64,000 nt of DNA from Pseudodonghicola flavimaris (GCF_030164425.1 NZ_JASNJD010000006.1:1-64000), one strand, 5' to 3'. Shown: positions 34,758 through 44,440, counted from the stretch's first letter. Program-made: numbers and translations. Notes: a model not told the origin generated them from the letters alone.

Positions 34758-36851
34758 TCAGCCGCCAACGCGGGTCAGATCGGCCACCTGGGCGCAGACC
34801 CGGCGGATCTGGTTCAGCAGATTCAGCCGGTTGCGCCGCAGGATCTCGTTCTCGGCGTTGATCTGCACCGCCTCGAAGAAAGCGTCGATCGGGCCACGCA
34901 GGGCCGCCATCGCCGCCATCGCCGCCGGGAAATCCTCGGCCGCCATCGCCGGCGCGATCTTCGCCTCGGCCGCATCGAGCGCCGCGAAGAGCGCGCGTTC
35001 GCTGTCGTCCTCGGCGAATTTCGGATCGGCGCCGAAGGCATATTCGACCCCGTCCTTTTCCTCTGCCTGGCTGAGGATGTTGTTGGCCCGCTTGAAGCCC
35101 TGAAGCAGGTTCTCGCCCTCGTCAGTGGCCAGCACCTCCGACAGCGCCCGGGCCCGGGTCACCAGCAGCAGCAGATCGTCGTTGCCCGGCATCGCCAGGC
35201 AGGCGTCGATCACATCGTGACGGATGCCTTCCTTACGCAGGTGCACCTTCAGCCGGTCGTGGAAGAAGGCCAGCAGATCGGCGGCGATCTCCGGGTAATC
35301 GGTGGCCTGCGGATCGACCGTCTGATTGACCATGCCGGCCTCGAACAGCCCGGTCAGCGGCAGCCGCAGCCCGTTGTCGAGGATCAGCCGGATCACCCCC
35401 AGCGCGGCACGGCGCAGCGCGAAGGGGTCCTTCGACCCCGTGGGTTTCTCGTCGATGGCCCAGAAGCCGGTCAGCGTGTCGAGCTTGTCTGCCAGCGCCA
35501 CGGTGACTGAGACCGGCGCGGTCGGCACCGCGTCCGAGGGGCCGAGCGGCGAATAATGCTCTTCGCAGGCGGCGGCGACCGCGGCCGGCAGGCCGGCAGC
35601 CTCGGCGTAATAGCGCCCCATCAGCCCCTGCAGTTCGGGGAATTCATAGACCATCTCGGACGACAGATCGGCCTTGGCGACCTCGGCCGCCTGGGCGGCC
35701 ATATCCGCATCCGTGCCGACCACCGGGGCCAGTTCCCGCGCCAGCAGGGCAATCCGCGCGATCCGCGCCTTCTGGCTGCCCAGCTGGTTGTGGAAGGTCA
35801 CGTTTTCCAGCCGGTCGGTCCAGGCGGTGAGCCCCTGATGCTGCGCCACCCGCAGGTCGTTTTCCCAGAAGAACTTGGCATCGGACAGCCGCGCCGACAG
35901 CACCTTCTGATTGCCCGCCAGCACGGTCTTGCCGTTATCGGCGGTCTCGCGGTTGGCGACGGTGACGAAGCGCACGATGCGGCCGGTCTTGGGATCGCGG
36001 ACCGAGAAGAACTTCTGATGCTCTTTCATCGAGGTCTGCAGCACCTCGGGCGGCAGCGCCAGGAAATCGGCGCCGATCTCGCCCATCAGCACCACCGGCC
36101 ATTCCACCAGGCCGGCGACCTCGGCCAGCAGCCCCTTGTCCTCGACTACCTCCAGCCCGGCGGCAAAGGCCATGTTGGTGGCTTCCTGCCAGATATGCTC
36201 GGCGCGCTCCTCGGCCGACAGCAGCACACAGGCGCGTTTCAGCTTGGCGGCGTAATCCTCGAACCCGCTGACGGTAAAGGCAGCCGGCGCCATGAAGCGG
36301 TGACCGCGGGTGATGTTGCCGGCGACGATGCCGTCCACCTCCATCGGTACCACGCTGGCCCCCGCCTCATCCGACAGGATGCAGAGGATCGAATGCAGCG
36401 GCCGCACCCAGCGCAGCGATCCCGCGCCCCAGCGCATCGACTTCGGCCAGGGGAAGGTGCGGATGGTGTCTTCCAGCACCTCGGCCACGATCTCGGCCGC
36501 CGGGCGGCCGGGCTTGGTCAGCGTGGCGAAATAGACCGCGCCCTTCGGCGTGTCGCGCTCCTCCAGCTGATCGCGGGTCAGCCCGGCGCCGCGCAGAAAG
36601 CCTTCGATCGCCTTCTCCGGCGCACCGACCTTGGGGCCCTTGCGCTCTTCGGTCAGGGTCGGCGAATGCGCCAGCAGCCCCTCCAGCGCCAGCGTCAGCC
36701 GGCGCGGGGTGTGAAAGGCAGCCGCCCCGGCATAGGTCAGACCGGCCTCGACCAGACCGTCGGTGACGCGCTTTTTCAGATCCTCGGCGGCGCGCGCCTG
36801 CATGCGGGCCGGGATTTCTTCGGAGAAGAGTTCGATCAGAAGGTCGGGCAT
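34758..36851 (-). CDS. glyS: Glycyl-tRNA synthetase beta subunit
   Basis: A 697-residue beta subunit of the heterotetrameric bacterial glycyl-tRNA synthetase, which provides tRNA binding. It begins PDLLIELFSEEIPARMQ, has PLHSILCILSDEAG, GHRFMAPAAF, SMKEHQKFFSVRD, and the HD-like SEMVYEFPELQGLMGRYYAE. ATG 36851 follows GAGG at eight bases. The alpha subunit glyQ is 1.35 kb upstream on the same strand, separated by a small same-strand gene and an opposite-strand marC gene. Confidence 0.96.
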   Translation of the reverse strand: MPDLLIELFSEEIPARMQARAAEDLKKRVTDGLVEAGLTYAGAAAFHTPRRLTLALEGLLAHSPTLTEERKGPKVGAPEKAIEGFLRGAGLTRDQLEERDTPKGAVYFATLTKPGRPAAEIVAEVLEDTIRTFPWPKSMRWGAGSLRWVRPLHSILCILSDEAGASVVPMEVDGIVAGNITRGHRFMAPAAFTVSGFEDYAAKLKRACVLLSAEERAEHIWQEATNMAFAAGLEVVEDKGLLAEVAGLVEWPVVLMGEIGADFLALPPEVLQTSMKEHQKFFSVRDPKTGRIVRFVTVANRETADNGKTVLAGNQKVLSARLSDAKFFWENDLRVAQHQGLTAWTDRLENVTFHNQLGSQKARIARIALLARELAPVVGTDADMAAQAAEVAKADLSSEMVYEFPELQGLMGRYYAEAAGLPAAVAAACEEHYSPLGPSDAVPTAPVSVTVALADKLDTLTGFWAIDEKPTGSKDPFALRRAALGVIRLILDNGLRLPLTGLFEAGMVNQTVDPQATDYPEIAADLLAFFHDRLKVHLRKEGIRHDVIDACLAMPGNDDLLLLVTRARALSEVLATDEGENLLQGFKRANNILSQAEEKDGVEYAFGADPKFAEDDSERALFAALDAAEAKIAPAMAAEDFPAAMAAMAALRGPIDAFFEAVQINAENEILRRNRLNLLNQIRRVCAQVADLTRVGG

Positions 36852-36936
36852 CGGATGTCCTCGGGGCGGTTCGGGCGGCGGCGCCCGTGGGGTGTTGCAG
36901 TCAAATCGGTCTTGCGGCGGTCGCGGCCCGGCGGTG

Positions 36937-37470
36937 TCATGATCCGCCCTCTTTCGGCGGCGGCGGGCAATCCTCGCCCACCGGGGTGCCGTCATAGGCC
37001 TTGCGACCGCAATGGTTCAGCTCGTGCCAGGCCCAGCCCCGCCCGTCGGGGGCGACGGCGACGACCCGGTCGACGCCATAGGCGATGTTCTTGGCCGAGA
37101 GGTAGATATGGATGCGGCCGGCTTCGAGCCCCGCGCCGATCTCCTCGGCATCGAAGCAATCGAACCAGCCCGGCGCGACCAGCGGCTCGCCCCCGGCGAC
37201 CGGGGCATAGCGGGCGGCCAGATCGGCATCGCGGAGCGGCGTGGTGAAACAGGCGCGATAGCGGATCGGCGAGCTGTCGGCGTCGATCGCCTGGAAATCG
37301 GCGTAGGGAATGACCTCTGCATGCCCGTCGGCGGCCACCACCAGCTGCACGTCGCGGCCCGGCTGCGGCTCCACCCGGTAGTAATAGCCGTAGACCTGCA
37401 GATAGTAGATCGCCCCGCCCGCCACCAGCGCGCAGAGAACGATCAGCGACGCCACGAACTTGCCGTTCAT
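36937..37470 (-). CDS. Membrane-anchored protein, probably DUF6446 family
   Basis: A 177-residue protein with one N-terminal membrane anchor (FVASLIVLCALVAGGAIYYL), then a periplasmic domain with conserved-looking RYRACFTTPL, APGWFDCFDAEEIGAGL and HELNHCGRKAYDGTPVG. Cysteines near the middle and end may pair. It lies between glyQ and glyS on their strand, a position I recognise for a Rhodobacteraceae-specific family (DUF6446). The function is unknown. ATG 37470 starts the anchor. Confidence 0.72.
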   Translation of the reverse strand: MNGKFVASLIVLCALVAGGAIYYLQVYGYYYRVEPQPGRDVQLVVAADGHAEVIPYADFQAIDADSSPIRYRACFTTPLRDADLAARYAPVAGGEPLVAPGWFDCFDAEEIGAGLEAGRIHIYLSAKNIAYGVDRVVAVAPDGRGWAWHELNHCGRKAYDGTPVGEDCPPPPKEGGS

Positions 37471-37553
37471 GCCCACACCTCCGATCCGGGCTGCCGCTTG
37501 GCGCCGCCGGCGGCAGATGCTAGGCACGGCACATCCAGGCGGAGGACCCGAGC

Positions 37554-38186
37554 GTGGACAGCGCATTTCTCATCAAATTCGCAGGGGCGATCTTCGCGAT
37601 CATGAACCCCTTCGTGAACCTGCCGATGTTCCTCGGCCTCACCTCCGACATGGCGCCGGGGCCGCAACGCCGCGCGGCGCTGATGACTGTGGGCTACAGC
37701 GCCGTCCTCTGCGCCGTGGTGGCGCTGGCCGGCACCGAGATCCTGACCTTCTTCGGCATCAGCGTGGCGGATTTCCGAACCGCCGGTGGCGTCGTGCTGC
37801 TGATGATCGCGCTCGGCATGCTGAACGGCCGCGCCGGCGCCGCGCATCACGGGACGGAGGCGGAGAAAGCCGCCAACGAGGATCGCGAAACCGTCGCCTT
37901 CTACCCGATGGCCTTCCCGATGCTGGTGGGCCCTGGCACCATCGCCACGATCATCATGTTCACCGGCCAGGCCAAGGGCAGCGGCGATTACCTCGCCATC
38001 GGCCTGGTGCTGACCGGCGCGCTGCTGGCGCTGGCCATCGTGTTCTACTTCGCCGCCAATATCGGCCATCTGATGTCCCAGACCCTGCGCACGGTGATGA
38101 TCCGGCTGATGGGCATGATCCTGGCCGCCATCGCGGTCGACATGATCGCGGGCGGGCTCAGGACGTTGCTGCCGGGTCTGGCATAG
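37554..38186 (+). CDS. MarC family integral membrane protein
   Basis: A 210-residue protein with six hydrophobic segments in the MarC (UPF0056) pattern: FAGAIFAIMNPFVNLPMFLG at the start, FRTAGGVVLLMIALGML, and AFPMLVGPGTIATIIMF. The family's function is unknown in spite of its name. It uses GTG 37554, with GGAGG eight bases upstream. It sits on the plus strand inside the otherwise minus-strand glyQ-glyS block, divergent from the DUF6446 gene and convergent with glyQ. Confidence 0.92.
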   Translation: MDSAFLIKFAGAIFAIMNPFVNLPMFLGLTSDMAPGPQRRAALMTVGYSAVLCAVVALAGTEILTFFGISVADFRTAGGVVLLMIALGMLNGRAGAAHHGTEAEKAANEDRETVAFYPMAFPMLVGPGTIATIIMFTGQAKGSGDYLAIGLVLTGALLALAIVFYFAANIGHLMSQTLRTVMIRLMGMILAAIAVDMIAGGLRTLLPGLA

Positions 38187-38203
38187 GGCGGCGCGGGCCG
38201 GGG

Positions 38204-39136
38204 TCATGCCGCCTCGTACCCTCCGGCCTCGGTCTGCACGAAGGCATCGGCGCATTTCTTCGCCAGCGCCCGCACCCGGCCGATATAAGCCTGGCGTTCG
38301 GTGACCGAGATCACCCCGCGAGCGTCGAGCAGGTTGAACAGATGGCTGGCCTTGATGCACTGGTCATAGGCGGGATGTGCCATGACGATGCGCTTGCCGG
38401 TCTTCGGATCCATCGCTGGCTGCGACAGGATCGCCTCGCATTCCGCCTCGGCTTCCTCGAAATGCTTCAGCAGCATCGCGGTATCGGCCACGTCGAAGTT
38501 CCAGCGGCTGTATTCCTGCTCGGTCTGGCGGAAGACATCGCCGTATTTCAGCGCGATCGGCGCCTGCGGATCGTTGAACGGCATGTCCATCACATGGTCG
38601 ATGCCCAGAACATACATCGCCAGACGCTCCAGCCCGTAGGTCAGCTCGCCCGAGACCGGGTGACAGTCATGGCCGCCGACCTGCTGGAAATAGGTGAACT
38701 GGCTGACTTCCATGCCATCGCACCAGACCTCCCAGCCCAGCCCCCAGGCGCCGAGCGTCGGGCTTTCCCAGTCGTCTTCGACGAAGCGGATGTCATGCAG
38801 TTCCATGTCGATGCCGATGGCTTCGAGACTGCCCAGATACAGCTCCTGCAGATCCGGCGGGCTGGGTTTGATCAGCACCTGATACTGGTAATAATGCTGC
38901 AACCGGTTGGGATTCTCGCCATAGCGGCCATCGGTGGGACGGCGCGAGGGCTGCACATAGGCCGCCGCCCAAGGCCGCGAGCCGAGCGAGCGCAGCGTCG
39001 TGCCCGGATGGAAGGTGCCGGCACCGACCTCCATGTCGTAGGGCTGCAGCACCGCGCAGCCGCGCGCGGCCCAATAGCTCTGCAGCCGCAGGATGATTTC
39101 CTGGAAGGAACGTGGGGGCGTGGGTTTTTCGGTCAT
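38204..39136 (-). CDS. glyQ: Glycyl-tRNA synthetase alpha subunit
   Basis: A 310-residue alpha subunit with the catalytic class II fold: [60 protein letters not shown] and [13 protein letters not shown]. It makes glycyl-adenylate and works with GlyS to charge tRNA-Gly. ATG 39136 begins the conserved protein; sequence upstream in frame is not conserved. It is followed on the same strand by the DUF6446-like gene and glyS. Confidence 0.97.
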   Translation of the reverse strand: MTEKPTPPRSFQEIILRLQSYWAARGCAVLQPYDMEVGAGTFHPGTTLRSLGSRPWAAAYVQPSRRPTDGRYGENPNRLQHYYQYQVLIKPSPPDLQELYLGSLEAIGIDMELHDIRFVEDDWESPTLGAWGLGWEVWCDGMEVSQFTYFQQVGGHDCHPVSGELTYGLERLAMYVLGIDHVMDMPFNDPQAPIALKYGDVFRQTEQEYSRWNFDVADTAMLLKHFEEAEAECEAILSQPAMDPKTGKRIVMAHPAYDQCIKASHLFNLLDARGVISVTERQAYIGRVRALAKKCADAFVQTEAGGYEAA

Positions 39137-39305
39137 CTGCCGCTCTGTCCTGAACCTGGGTGAAGGCGCGCCTTTCCTATGCCCCCTGCCCGGCAGGGTC
39201 AACGCGCAACAGGGGGAAACCGGGACCCTTTAGCCCATGGTCTTTGCGTCCGTTTCCTGATTATGTGCGGCAAAACTGTACATTTGATCCAGCACGAGAG
39301 TCCTG

Positions 39306-41066
39306 ATGCCCAGAGTGTTTGCCGCCATCCTGCTTGTTTTGTTCAGCCTGATCCGGCCCGCGGCGGCGCAGCAGGCGGTCCCCGAGGTCGCCTGGGTCCA
39401 GATCGAAGCCCACCCGAGCCTGAGCGTCGCCCGCGACCGCGCCGAGGCCTTTGCCGCCCGGCTGGAGGACGTCAACGGCTTCGCGCTCGGCGGTGGCTGG
39501 TACGGGATCGCGCTCGGCCCCTATGCCCCCGCCGATGCCGAGCAGGTGCTGCGGGTCTACCGGCTGCGGGGCGATATCCCCCGCGACAGCTATATCGTCG
39601 GCAGCGACAGCTACAGCCAGCAGTTCTGGCCGCCGGACGCCGATGTGCTGCGCCAGGGCACGCTGGCGGCGCCGGCCCCCACCCCCGAGACCAACACCGC
39701 CGTTGCGGAACCCGCCGCCCCCGCCCGGACGCAGGCACCGGCGGACGAGACCCCGGCTCAGGCCCGGCGCAGCGAACAGCTGCTGACCGCGCAGGACCGC
39801 CGCGACCTGCAGACCGCGCTGGCCGCGGCAGGCTTTTACAACGCCGCCATCGACGGCGCCTTCGGGCGCGGCACCCGCGCCTCCATGGCCGACTGGCAGG
39901 CCGCCCGCGGCTATGAGGCGACGGGGGTGTTGACCACCCTGCAGCGCCGCGCACTGATGGACGAATACAATGCCCCGCTGATCAGTGTCGGCATGCGCTA
40001 TCACCGCGACGACAGCGCCGGCATCGCCATGCAGATGCCGCTGGGTGCGGTGAAATTCTCCCGCTATGAATCGCCCTTCGCCCATTACGACGCCACCACC
40101 CCCGACGGTATCCGGCTGCTGCTGATCAGCCAGCCGGGCGATCAGGCCACGCTGTTCGGTCTTTACGATATCCTGCAGACGCTGGAGATCGTGCCGACCA
40201 CCGGGCCGCGCGCCAAGGACCGCGACAGCTTCACCATCGAGGGCCGCGGCCAGGGCATCGTCTCCTACACCCAGGCCAGCTTGCAGGGCGGCGAGATCAA
40301 GGGCTTCACCCTGGTCTGGCCGGAGGGCGACGAGGCCCGCCGCGACCGGGTGCTGACCGCCATGCGCCAGAGCTTCGAACGGCTCGACGGTGTGCTCGAC
40401 CCCGCCGCCGGCGCCGATGCGCCGCAGGATGTCGATCTGGTCTCCGGGCTGGCGGTGCGCAAACCGCGGCTGTCGCGCTCGGGCTTCTATGTCGATGCCA
40501 GGGGCACGGTGCTGACGGCGGCGGCGAATGTCGCCGGCTGCGGGCGTATCACCCTGGACCACGATTACGAGGCGCAGGTGATGACCACCGACAGCGCCAC
40601 TGGGCTGGCCCTGCTGCGCCCGACGCAGATGCTGGCGCCGATGACCGTCGCCCAGCTGCGCCCCGGCGCTCCCCGCCTCGGCGATGAGGTGGCGGTTTCC
40701 GGCTATTCCTATGGCGGCGTACTGGGCGCGGCGACGCTGACCTTCGGCACCGTCGCCGACCTCAAGGGGCTGAACGGCGAGGCCGGACTGACCCGGCTGG
40801 CGCTCTCCCCCCTTGCCGGCGACGCCGGCGGCCCGCTGCTGGATCAGACCGGTGCGGTACTGGGGGTGCTGCTGCCGGCCACCGACGGCGCTCAGCGCCT
40901 GCCCGACGGGGTGAGCTTCGCCGCCAATGCCGGCACCGTCGCATCGGTTCTGACCGAGGCCGGGGTCGAGATGCGCCAGAACGCCATCGCCGGCGCGCCG
41001 CTGCCGCCCGACGACCTGAGCCGTCTGGCCCTGGGGATGACCGTCCTGGTCGGCTGCTGGGACTGA
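39306..41066 (+). CDS. Exported protease-like protein with peptidoglycan-binding domain and lost triad
   Basis: A 586-residue exported protein with signal peptide RVFAAILLVLFSLIRPAAAQ. Residues 27-110 look SPOR-like (VAWVQIEAHPSLSVARDRAE). A peptidoglycan_binding_1 repeat (DRRDLQTALAAAGFYNAAID, FGRGTRASMADWQ) covers about 163-220. A mid region is unassigned. A trypsin/HtrA-like domain runs from about 385 to 545. The expected catalytic histidine in LTxxHVVxGC is Ala407, the aspartate position is probably Gly433 (TTDSATGLALLRP), and the serine of GDSGGP is Ala507 (GDAGGP). So it should not be a protease and more likely binds a peptide or wall. It is divergent from glyQ. Confidence 0.85.
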   Translation: MPRVFAAILLVLFSLIRPAAAQQAVPEVAWVQIEAHPSLSVARDRAEAFAARLEDVNGFALGGGWYGIALGPYAPADAEQVLRVYRLRGDIPRDSYIVGSDSYSQQFWPPDADVLRQGTLAAPAPTPETNTAVAEPAAPARTQAPADETPAQARRSEQLLTAQDRRDLQTALAAAGFYNAAIDGAFGRGTRASMADWQAARGYEATGVLTTLQRRALMDEYNAPLISVGMRYHRDDSAGIAMQMPLGAVKFSRYESPFAHYDATTPDGIRLLLISQPGDQATLFGLYDILQTLEIVPTTGPRAKDRDSFTIEGRGQGIVSYTQASLQGGEIKGFTLVWPEGDEARRDRVLTAMRQSFERLDGVLDPAAGADAPQDVDLVSGLAVRKPRLSRSGFYVDARGTVLTAAANVAGCGRITLDHDYEAQVMTTDSATGLALLRPTQMLAPMTVAQLRPGAPRLGDEVAVSGYSYGGVLGAATLTFGTVADLKGLNGEAGLTRLALSPLAGDAGGPLLDQTGAVLGVLLPATDGAQRLPDGVSFAANAGTVASVLTEAGVEMRQNAIAGAPLPPDDLSRLALGMTVLVGCWD

Positions 41067-41237
41067 CCCCGCCATCCCCGCGAAGTGATTGCGCCCGGAC
41101 ATCGGTCCGGGCGTTTTCATGTTCAGCGATTCATCTTCCCGTCGCAGTTTTCCGGCAGGCTGCCGCTGAGCCGCCCGCCGCCCCTTTTCCCCGCGCCGCA
41201 AGCTGATACATTGCCCGCGGTTACCGAAGGTAGGTCA

Positions 41238-41735
41238 ATGCCCCGCTACGAATACAAGGTCGTCCCCGCCCCCTCCAAAGGCACCAAGGCCAAGGGTGTG
41301 AAAACGCCGGAATCGCGTTTCGCGCTGTCGATCGAAACCACTCTGAACCAGATGGGCGCGGAGGGCTGGGAATATCTCCGGGCCGAGCTGCTGCCCAGCG
41401 ACGAGCGCAGCGGGCTGACCGGCTCCACCGTCAACTGGCGCAACGTCCTGGTGTTCCGCCGCGCGGTTGAGGCCGGCGCCGAGGACTTCGCGCCGCGCGT
41501 GCTCGACCTGCCCGCCGAAACCAGCGAGATCCGGGGCCCCGCCGCGCCGGCGCCGACCTCGGCCCCAATCGCCGATCCGCCGCTGCATGTCGCCGAGCCC
41601 GCGGATACGGAGGATGAGGCGGAGGAAACCGACACCGCCGAAGAGCCCGGCGGCATCGGCGCCGCGCTGAAGGCCCGGGCCCGTCTGGCCGGGGTCCGCC
41701 GCGACGACGGGGCGCAGAAACCGAAGGGGGACTGA
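41238..41735 (+). CDS. DUF4177 domain protein
   Basis: A 165-residue protein. The N-terminal 75 residues (YEYKVVPAPSKGTKAKGVKT, LNQMGAEGWEYLRAELLP, NVLVFRRA) match the small DUF4177 beta domain, which is of unknown function. The rest is an acidic, proline-rich, probably unfolded tail (TEDEAEETDTAEEPGG) ending with a short basic helix. ATG 41238 follows GAAGGTAGG. It is convergent with the BolA gene, 13 bases apart. Confidence 0.8.
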   Translation: MPRYEYKVVPAPSKGTKAKGVKTPESRFALSIETTLNQMGAEGWEYLRAELLPSDERSGLTGSTVNWRNVLVFRRAVEAGAEDFAPRVLDLPAETSEIRGPAAPAPTSAPIADPPLHVAEPADTEDEAEETDTAEEPGGIGAALKARARLAGVRRDDGAQKPKGD

Positions 41736-41748
41736 TCCGCCGACCGGC

Positions 41749-42015
41749 TCAGTCTCCGATCTCCAGCGCCAGGGCGTGAATCCGCCCCAGCAGATCGGCC
41801 CCGAGCGCCGCGTGCACAGCCCGGTGCCGGGCCAGCCGCCCCATCGCCGACAGCGGTGCCGCCCGGATCCGGACCCGGAAATGGCTTTCACCGCCCTCGG
41901 CGTAACCGGCGTGGCCACGGTGCTGTTCGCTCTCGTCGACGACCTCCAGCAGCTCGGGCGCGAATGCCTCCGAGAGCCGCCGCTCGATCTCGTCCTTCTT
42001 GCCTGTCTTGCCCAT
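41749..42015 (-). CDS. BolA family protein
   Basis: An 88-residue BolA-like protein: DEIERRLSEAFAPELLEVVD, GHAGYAEGGESHFRVRI and RHRAVHAALGADL with the conserved histidines that can share an iron-sulphur cluster with a monothiol glutaredoxin. Such proteins act in iron-sulphur handling or gene control. The start is ATG 42015; ATG 42033 in the same frame is possible. It is divergent from the J-domain gene 108 bases away, as often seen in this bacterial family. Confidence 0.93.
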   Translation of the reverse strand: MGKTGKKDEIERRLSEAFAPELLEVVDESEQHRGHAGYAEGGESHFRVRIRAAPLSAMGRLARHRAVHAALGADLLGRIHALALEIGD

Positions 42016-42123
42016 ATTTCGCTCATGCGGCAAAAAATTCGCCGCCCCCTCTTCAATCTGGCGCCACTTAGATTAAACTCTGGCGTCCGAGTCCAGAATG
42101 CTCCCTCGAAAAGGAACAGCGCG

Positions 42124-42756
42124 ATGTCAAAACCGGATCCTTTCGGCTTCGATATGTCGGTGTCGTCGGCCAAGAAACGCAACCCGCGCGGCCGCCGCGG
42201 CATGTCGGGGGCGTCTGAGACCTCGACCCGAGTCTGCGATCACCCTGGCTGCAAGGAGGCAGGGAAATTCCGCGCCCCGAAGGCCCCCGATGTGCTGGAC
42301 GATTTCTACTGGTTCTGCCAGCAGCACGTCCGCGAATACAACCAGCAGTGGAACTTCTTCGAAGGCACCACCGAGGCCGAGCTGAATGCGCAGCAGTCCA
42401 AAGACAAGGTCTGGGAACGCACCACCCGGCCGCTGGGTGACCCCGAAGCGCGGGCCTGGGCCCGGCTGGGCATCGAGGACCCGCATCAGGTCCTGGGCTC
42501 CAACGCCACCAAGAACCCCGGGCGCAACGCCGGCAGCGGCAGCGGCCGCCGCCTGCCCCCGACCGAGCGCCGCGCGGTCGAAATCCTGGAAGCCAAGGAC
42601 ACCTGGACCAAGGCCGAGGTGCGCCGCGCCTACAAGAAGCTGATCAAGGTGCTGCACCCCGACATGAACGGCGGCGACCGCAGCCAGGAAGAACAGCTGC
42701 AGGAAGTCGTCTGGGCCTGGGAGCAGATCAAGGAAAGCCGCAACTTCAAGGACTGA
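42124..42756 (+). CDS. DnaJ-type J-domain protein
   Basis: A 210-residue soluble protein with a J domain at the C-terminal end: VEILEAKDTWTKAEVRRAYK, then LHPDMNGGD with the HPD tripeptide needed to stimulate DnaK, and EVVWAWEQIKESRNF. The N-terminal part has a conserved cysteine/histidine stretch (VCDHPGCKEAGKFRAPKAP, YWFCQQHVREYN) that looks like a small zinc site. It probably delivers particular clients to DnaK. It is followed by a terminator. Confidence 0.92.
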   Translation: MSKPDPFGFDMSVSSAKKRNPRGRRGMSGASETSTRVCDHPGCKEAGKFRAPKAPDVLDDFYWFCQQHVREYNQQWNFFEGTTEAELNAQQSKDKVWERTTRPLGDPEARAWARLGIEDPHQVLGSNATKNPGRNAGSGSGRRLPPTERRAVEILEAKDTWTKAEVRRAYKKLIKVLHPDMNGGDRSQEEQLQEVVWAWEQIKESRNFKD

Positions 42757-42781
42757 TCCGCGGCGGGATCTGTCGCAACAG

Positions 42782-42812
42782 CGGCCCCGGCCCCCCGGCC
42801 CGGGCCGTTTTT
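42782..42812 (+). terminator. Rho-independent terminator after the J-domain gene
   Basis: CGGCCCCGGCC and GGCCCGGGCCG pair (one mismatch) and are followed by TTTTTC. Confidence 0.8.
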
Positions 42813-43319
42813 CTTTGGTTGTTTGTCTTCGACCGGTCTTGTTTCCGCCGCCGGCGGTCGCTGACCGCCCGGGATCATGCGGTGCCGTGACCGGAACGGA
42901 GACGCCTCGACAAAGGCCCCGTCGGCGCGGTCAACGATTCGGTCGTCTTCGCTCTTGATCCGGCCGCTCCGATGTCCGGTGGGCAAAAGGCGGCATGCCG
43001 TCGGCGGTCGCTCTCCCCCCGGCCGGATGAGCGGACCGGATGTCGCGCCGACCGGCTGTCCCGGCCGACGCGTTCCGGCAAGGATCGGCCTGACCTGTCG
43101 TCACCGGAGGGCGCGCTGCGCGCCGAACGATCCCTGCCCCGAGAACTGCGGTGCCGCCGCGACCCGGCCCCGCTGCCCAAGGCGCGACCGTGTCGAGGGG
43201 GCCAAGGTGACGCAGGGTTCCGCAGCGAACGCCTTCCCCTTGCCACCGCCCGCGATATGTTGCACCACGGTGCTGTCCGGCAATACGGCCGGCAGACTTG
43301 AATTTAAGGGACGATATGC
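42813..43319. other. Long non-coding region upstream of cobS
   Basis: About 500 bases with no supported gene on either strand; the open frames have no conserved look and are rich in Arg and Pro. I looked for a cobalamin riboswitch and saw no B12-box-like core. The cobS promoter should lie near its 3' end, where CTTGAATTTAAGGG (43299-43312) is AT-rich. Confidence 0.45.
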
Positions 43320-44306
43320 ATGGCTGACGGCGCGCTCGACATCAACGCAAAACCCAGCGAAGAAATTTCGGTGCGCGACGTATTCGGCATCGACACGGAT
43401 ATGAAGGTGAAGGGGTTTGCCGAAGGCAGCGATCGCGTCCCCGCCGCCGACCCGACCTATAAGTTCGATCCGGACACCACCCTGGCGATCCTGGCCGGCT
43501 TTGCCCATAACCGCCGGGTGATGATCCAAGGCTATCACGGCACCGGTAAATCGACCCATATCGAACAGGTGGCCAGCCGCCTGAACTGGCCCTGCGTGCG
43601 CGTCAACCTCGACAGCCACGTCAGCCGGATCGACCTGATCGGCAAGGACGCGATCAAGCTGGTCGACGGCAAGCAGGTTACCGTGTTCCACGAAGGCATC
43701 CTGCCCTGGGCGCTGCGCAACCCCACCGCCATCGTCTTTGACGAATATGACGCCGGCCGCGCCGACGTGATGTTCGTGATCCAGCGGGTGCTGGAATCGG
43801 ACGGCAAGCTGACCCTGCTCGACCAGAACGAGATCATCACCCCCAACCCCTACTTCCGGCTCTTCGCCACGGCGAACACCGTCGGTCTCGGCGATACCAC
43901 CGGGCTCTATCACGGCACCCAGCAGATCAACCAGGCCCAGATGGACCGCTGGTCGCTGGTCGCGACGCTGAACTATCTCAGCCATGACGCAGAGACCATG
44001 ATCGTGCTGTCGAAGGCGCCGCATTACAACACCGAGGCCGGCCGCAAGAAGGTGGGCCAGATGGTGACCGTGGCGGACATGACCCGCACCGCCTTCATGA
44101 GCGGCGAACTGTCCACCGTCATGTCGCCGCGCACGGTGATCAACTGGGCGCAGAACGCCGAGATCTTCCGCGACATAGGCTATGCCTTCCGGCTGTCCTT
44201 CCTGAACAAATGCGACGAGCTGGAGCGCCAGACCGTGGCCGAGTTCTACCAGCGCTGCTTCGACGAGGAACTGCCCGAAAGCGCCGCCAGCGCCAGCTTG
44301 GTATAA
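43320..44306 (+). CDS. cobS: Cobaltochelatase AAA+ subunit
   Basis: A 328-residue AAA+ ATPase subunit of the aerobic cobaltochelatase CobNST, which inserts cobalt into hydrogenobyrinic acid diamide in cobalamin synthesis. Walker A is [10 protein letters not shown] (about 71-80), Walker B is [11 protein letters not shown] (about 137-147), sensor 1 is LFATANTVG, and [13 protein letters not shown] supplies the arginine finger region. Length is as in known CobS. cobT, its partner, is about 1 kb downstream, separated by a racemase-like gene. Confidence 0.96.
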   Translation: MADGALDINAKPSEEISVRDVFGIDTDMKVKGFAEGSDRVPAADPTYKFDPDTTLAILAGFAHNRRVMIQGYHGTGKSTHIEQVASRLNWPCVRVNLDSHVSRIDLIGKDAIKLVDGKQVTVFHEGILPWALRNPTAIVFDEYDAGRADVMFVIQRVLESDGKLTLLDQNEIITPNPYFRLFATANTVGLGDTTGLYHGTQQINQAQMDRWSLVATLNYLSHDAETMIVLSKAPHYNTEAGRKKVGQMVTVADMTRTAFMSGELSTVMSPRTVINWAQNAEIFRDIGYAFRLSFLNKCDELERQTVAEFYQRCFDEELPESAASASLV

Positions 44307-44409
44307 GGTCCGCGGCCAACCGGAAGGGACGGAGCCCCGTCCGCCGGATCGTTCCGGGGGCTCCGCCTACCCAGCACATCAGGGGGCTCCGCCCCCGGTG
44401 CCTGCGGCC

Positions 44410-44440
44410 CCTCCCCCGGAGTATTTCGGCAGAGAAGAAC
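44410..44440 (+). repeat. Dispersed intergenic repeat, copy 3
   Basis: Reads CCTCCCCCGGAGTATTTCGG followed by CAGAGAAGAAC, matching copies at 5178 and 8781. A perfect GGGGGC-TCC-GCCCCC hairpin lies just upstream at 44382-44396. It is in the gap between cobS and the racemase-like gene. Confidence 0.65.

Noticed and set aside
43090-43319. Cobalamin riboswitch upstream of cobS
   Set aside because: No B12-box-like core or the expected helix pattern could be recognised by eye.
42875-43404. Open frames in the gap before cobS (plus strand to 43404, minus strand to 42875)
   Set aside because: No conserved motif, odd Arg/Pro-rich composition, and the plus-strand one runs into cobS in another frame.
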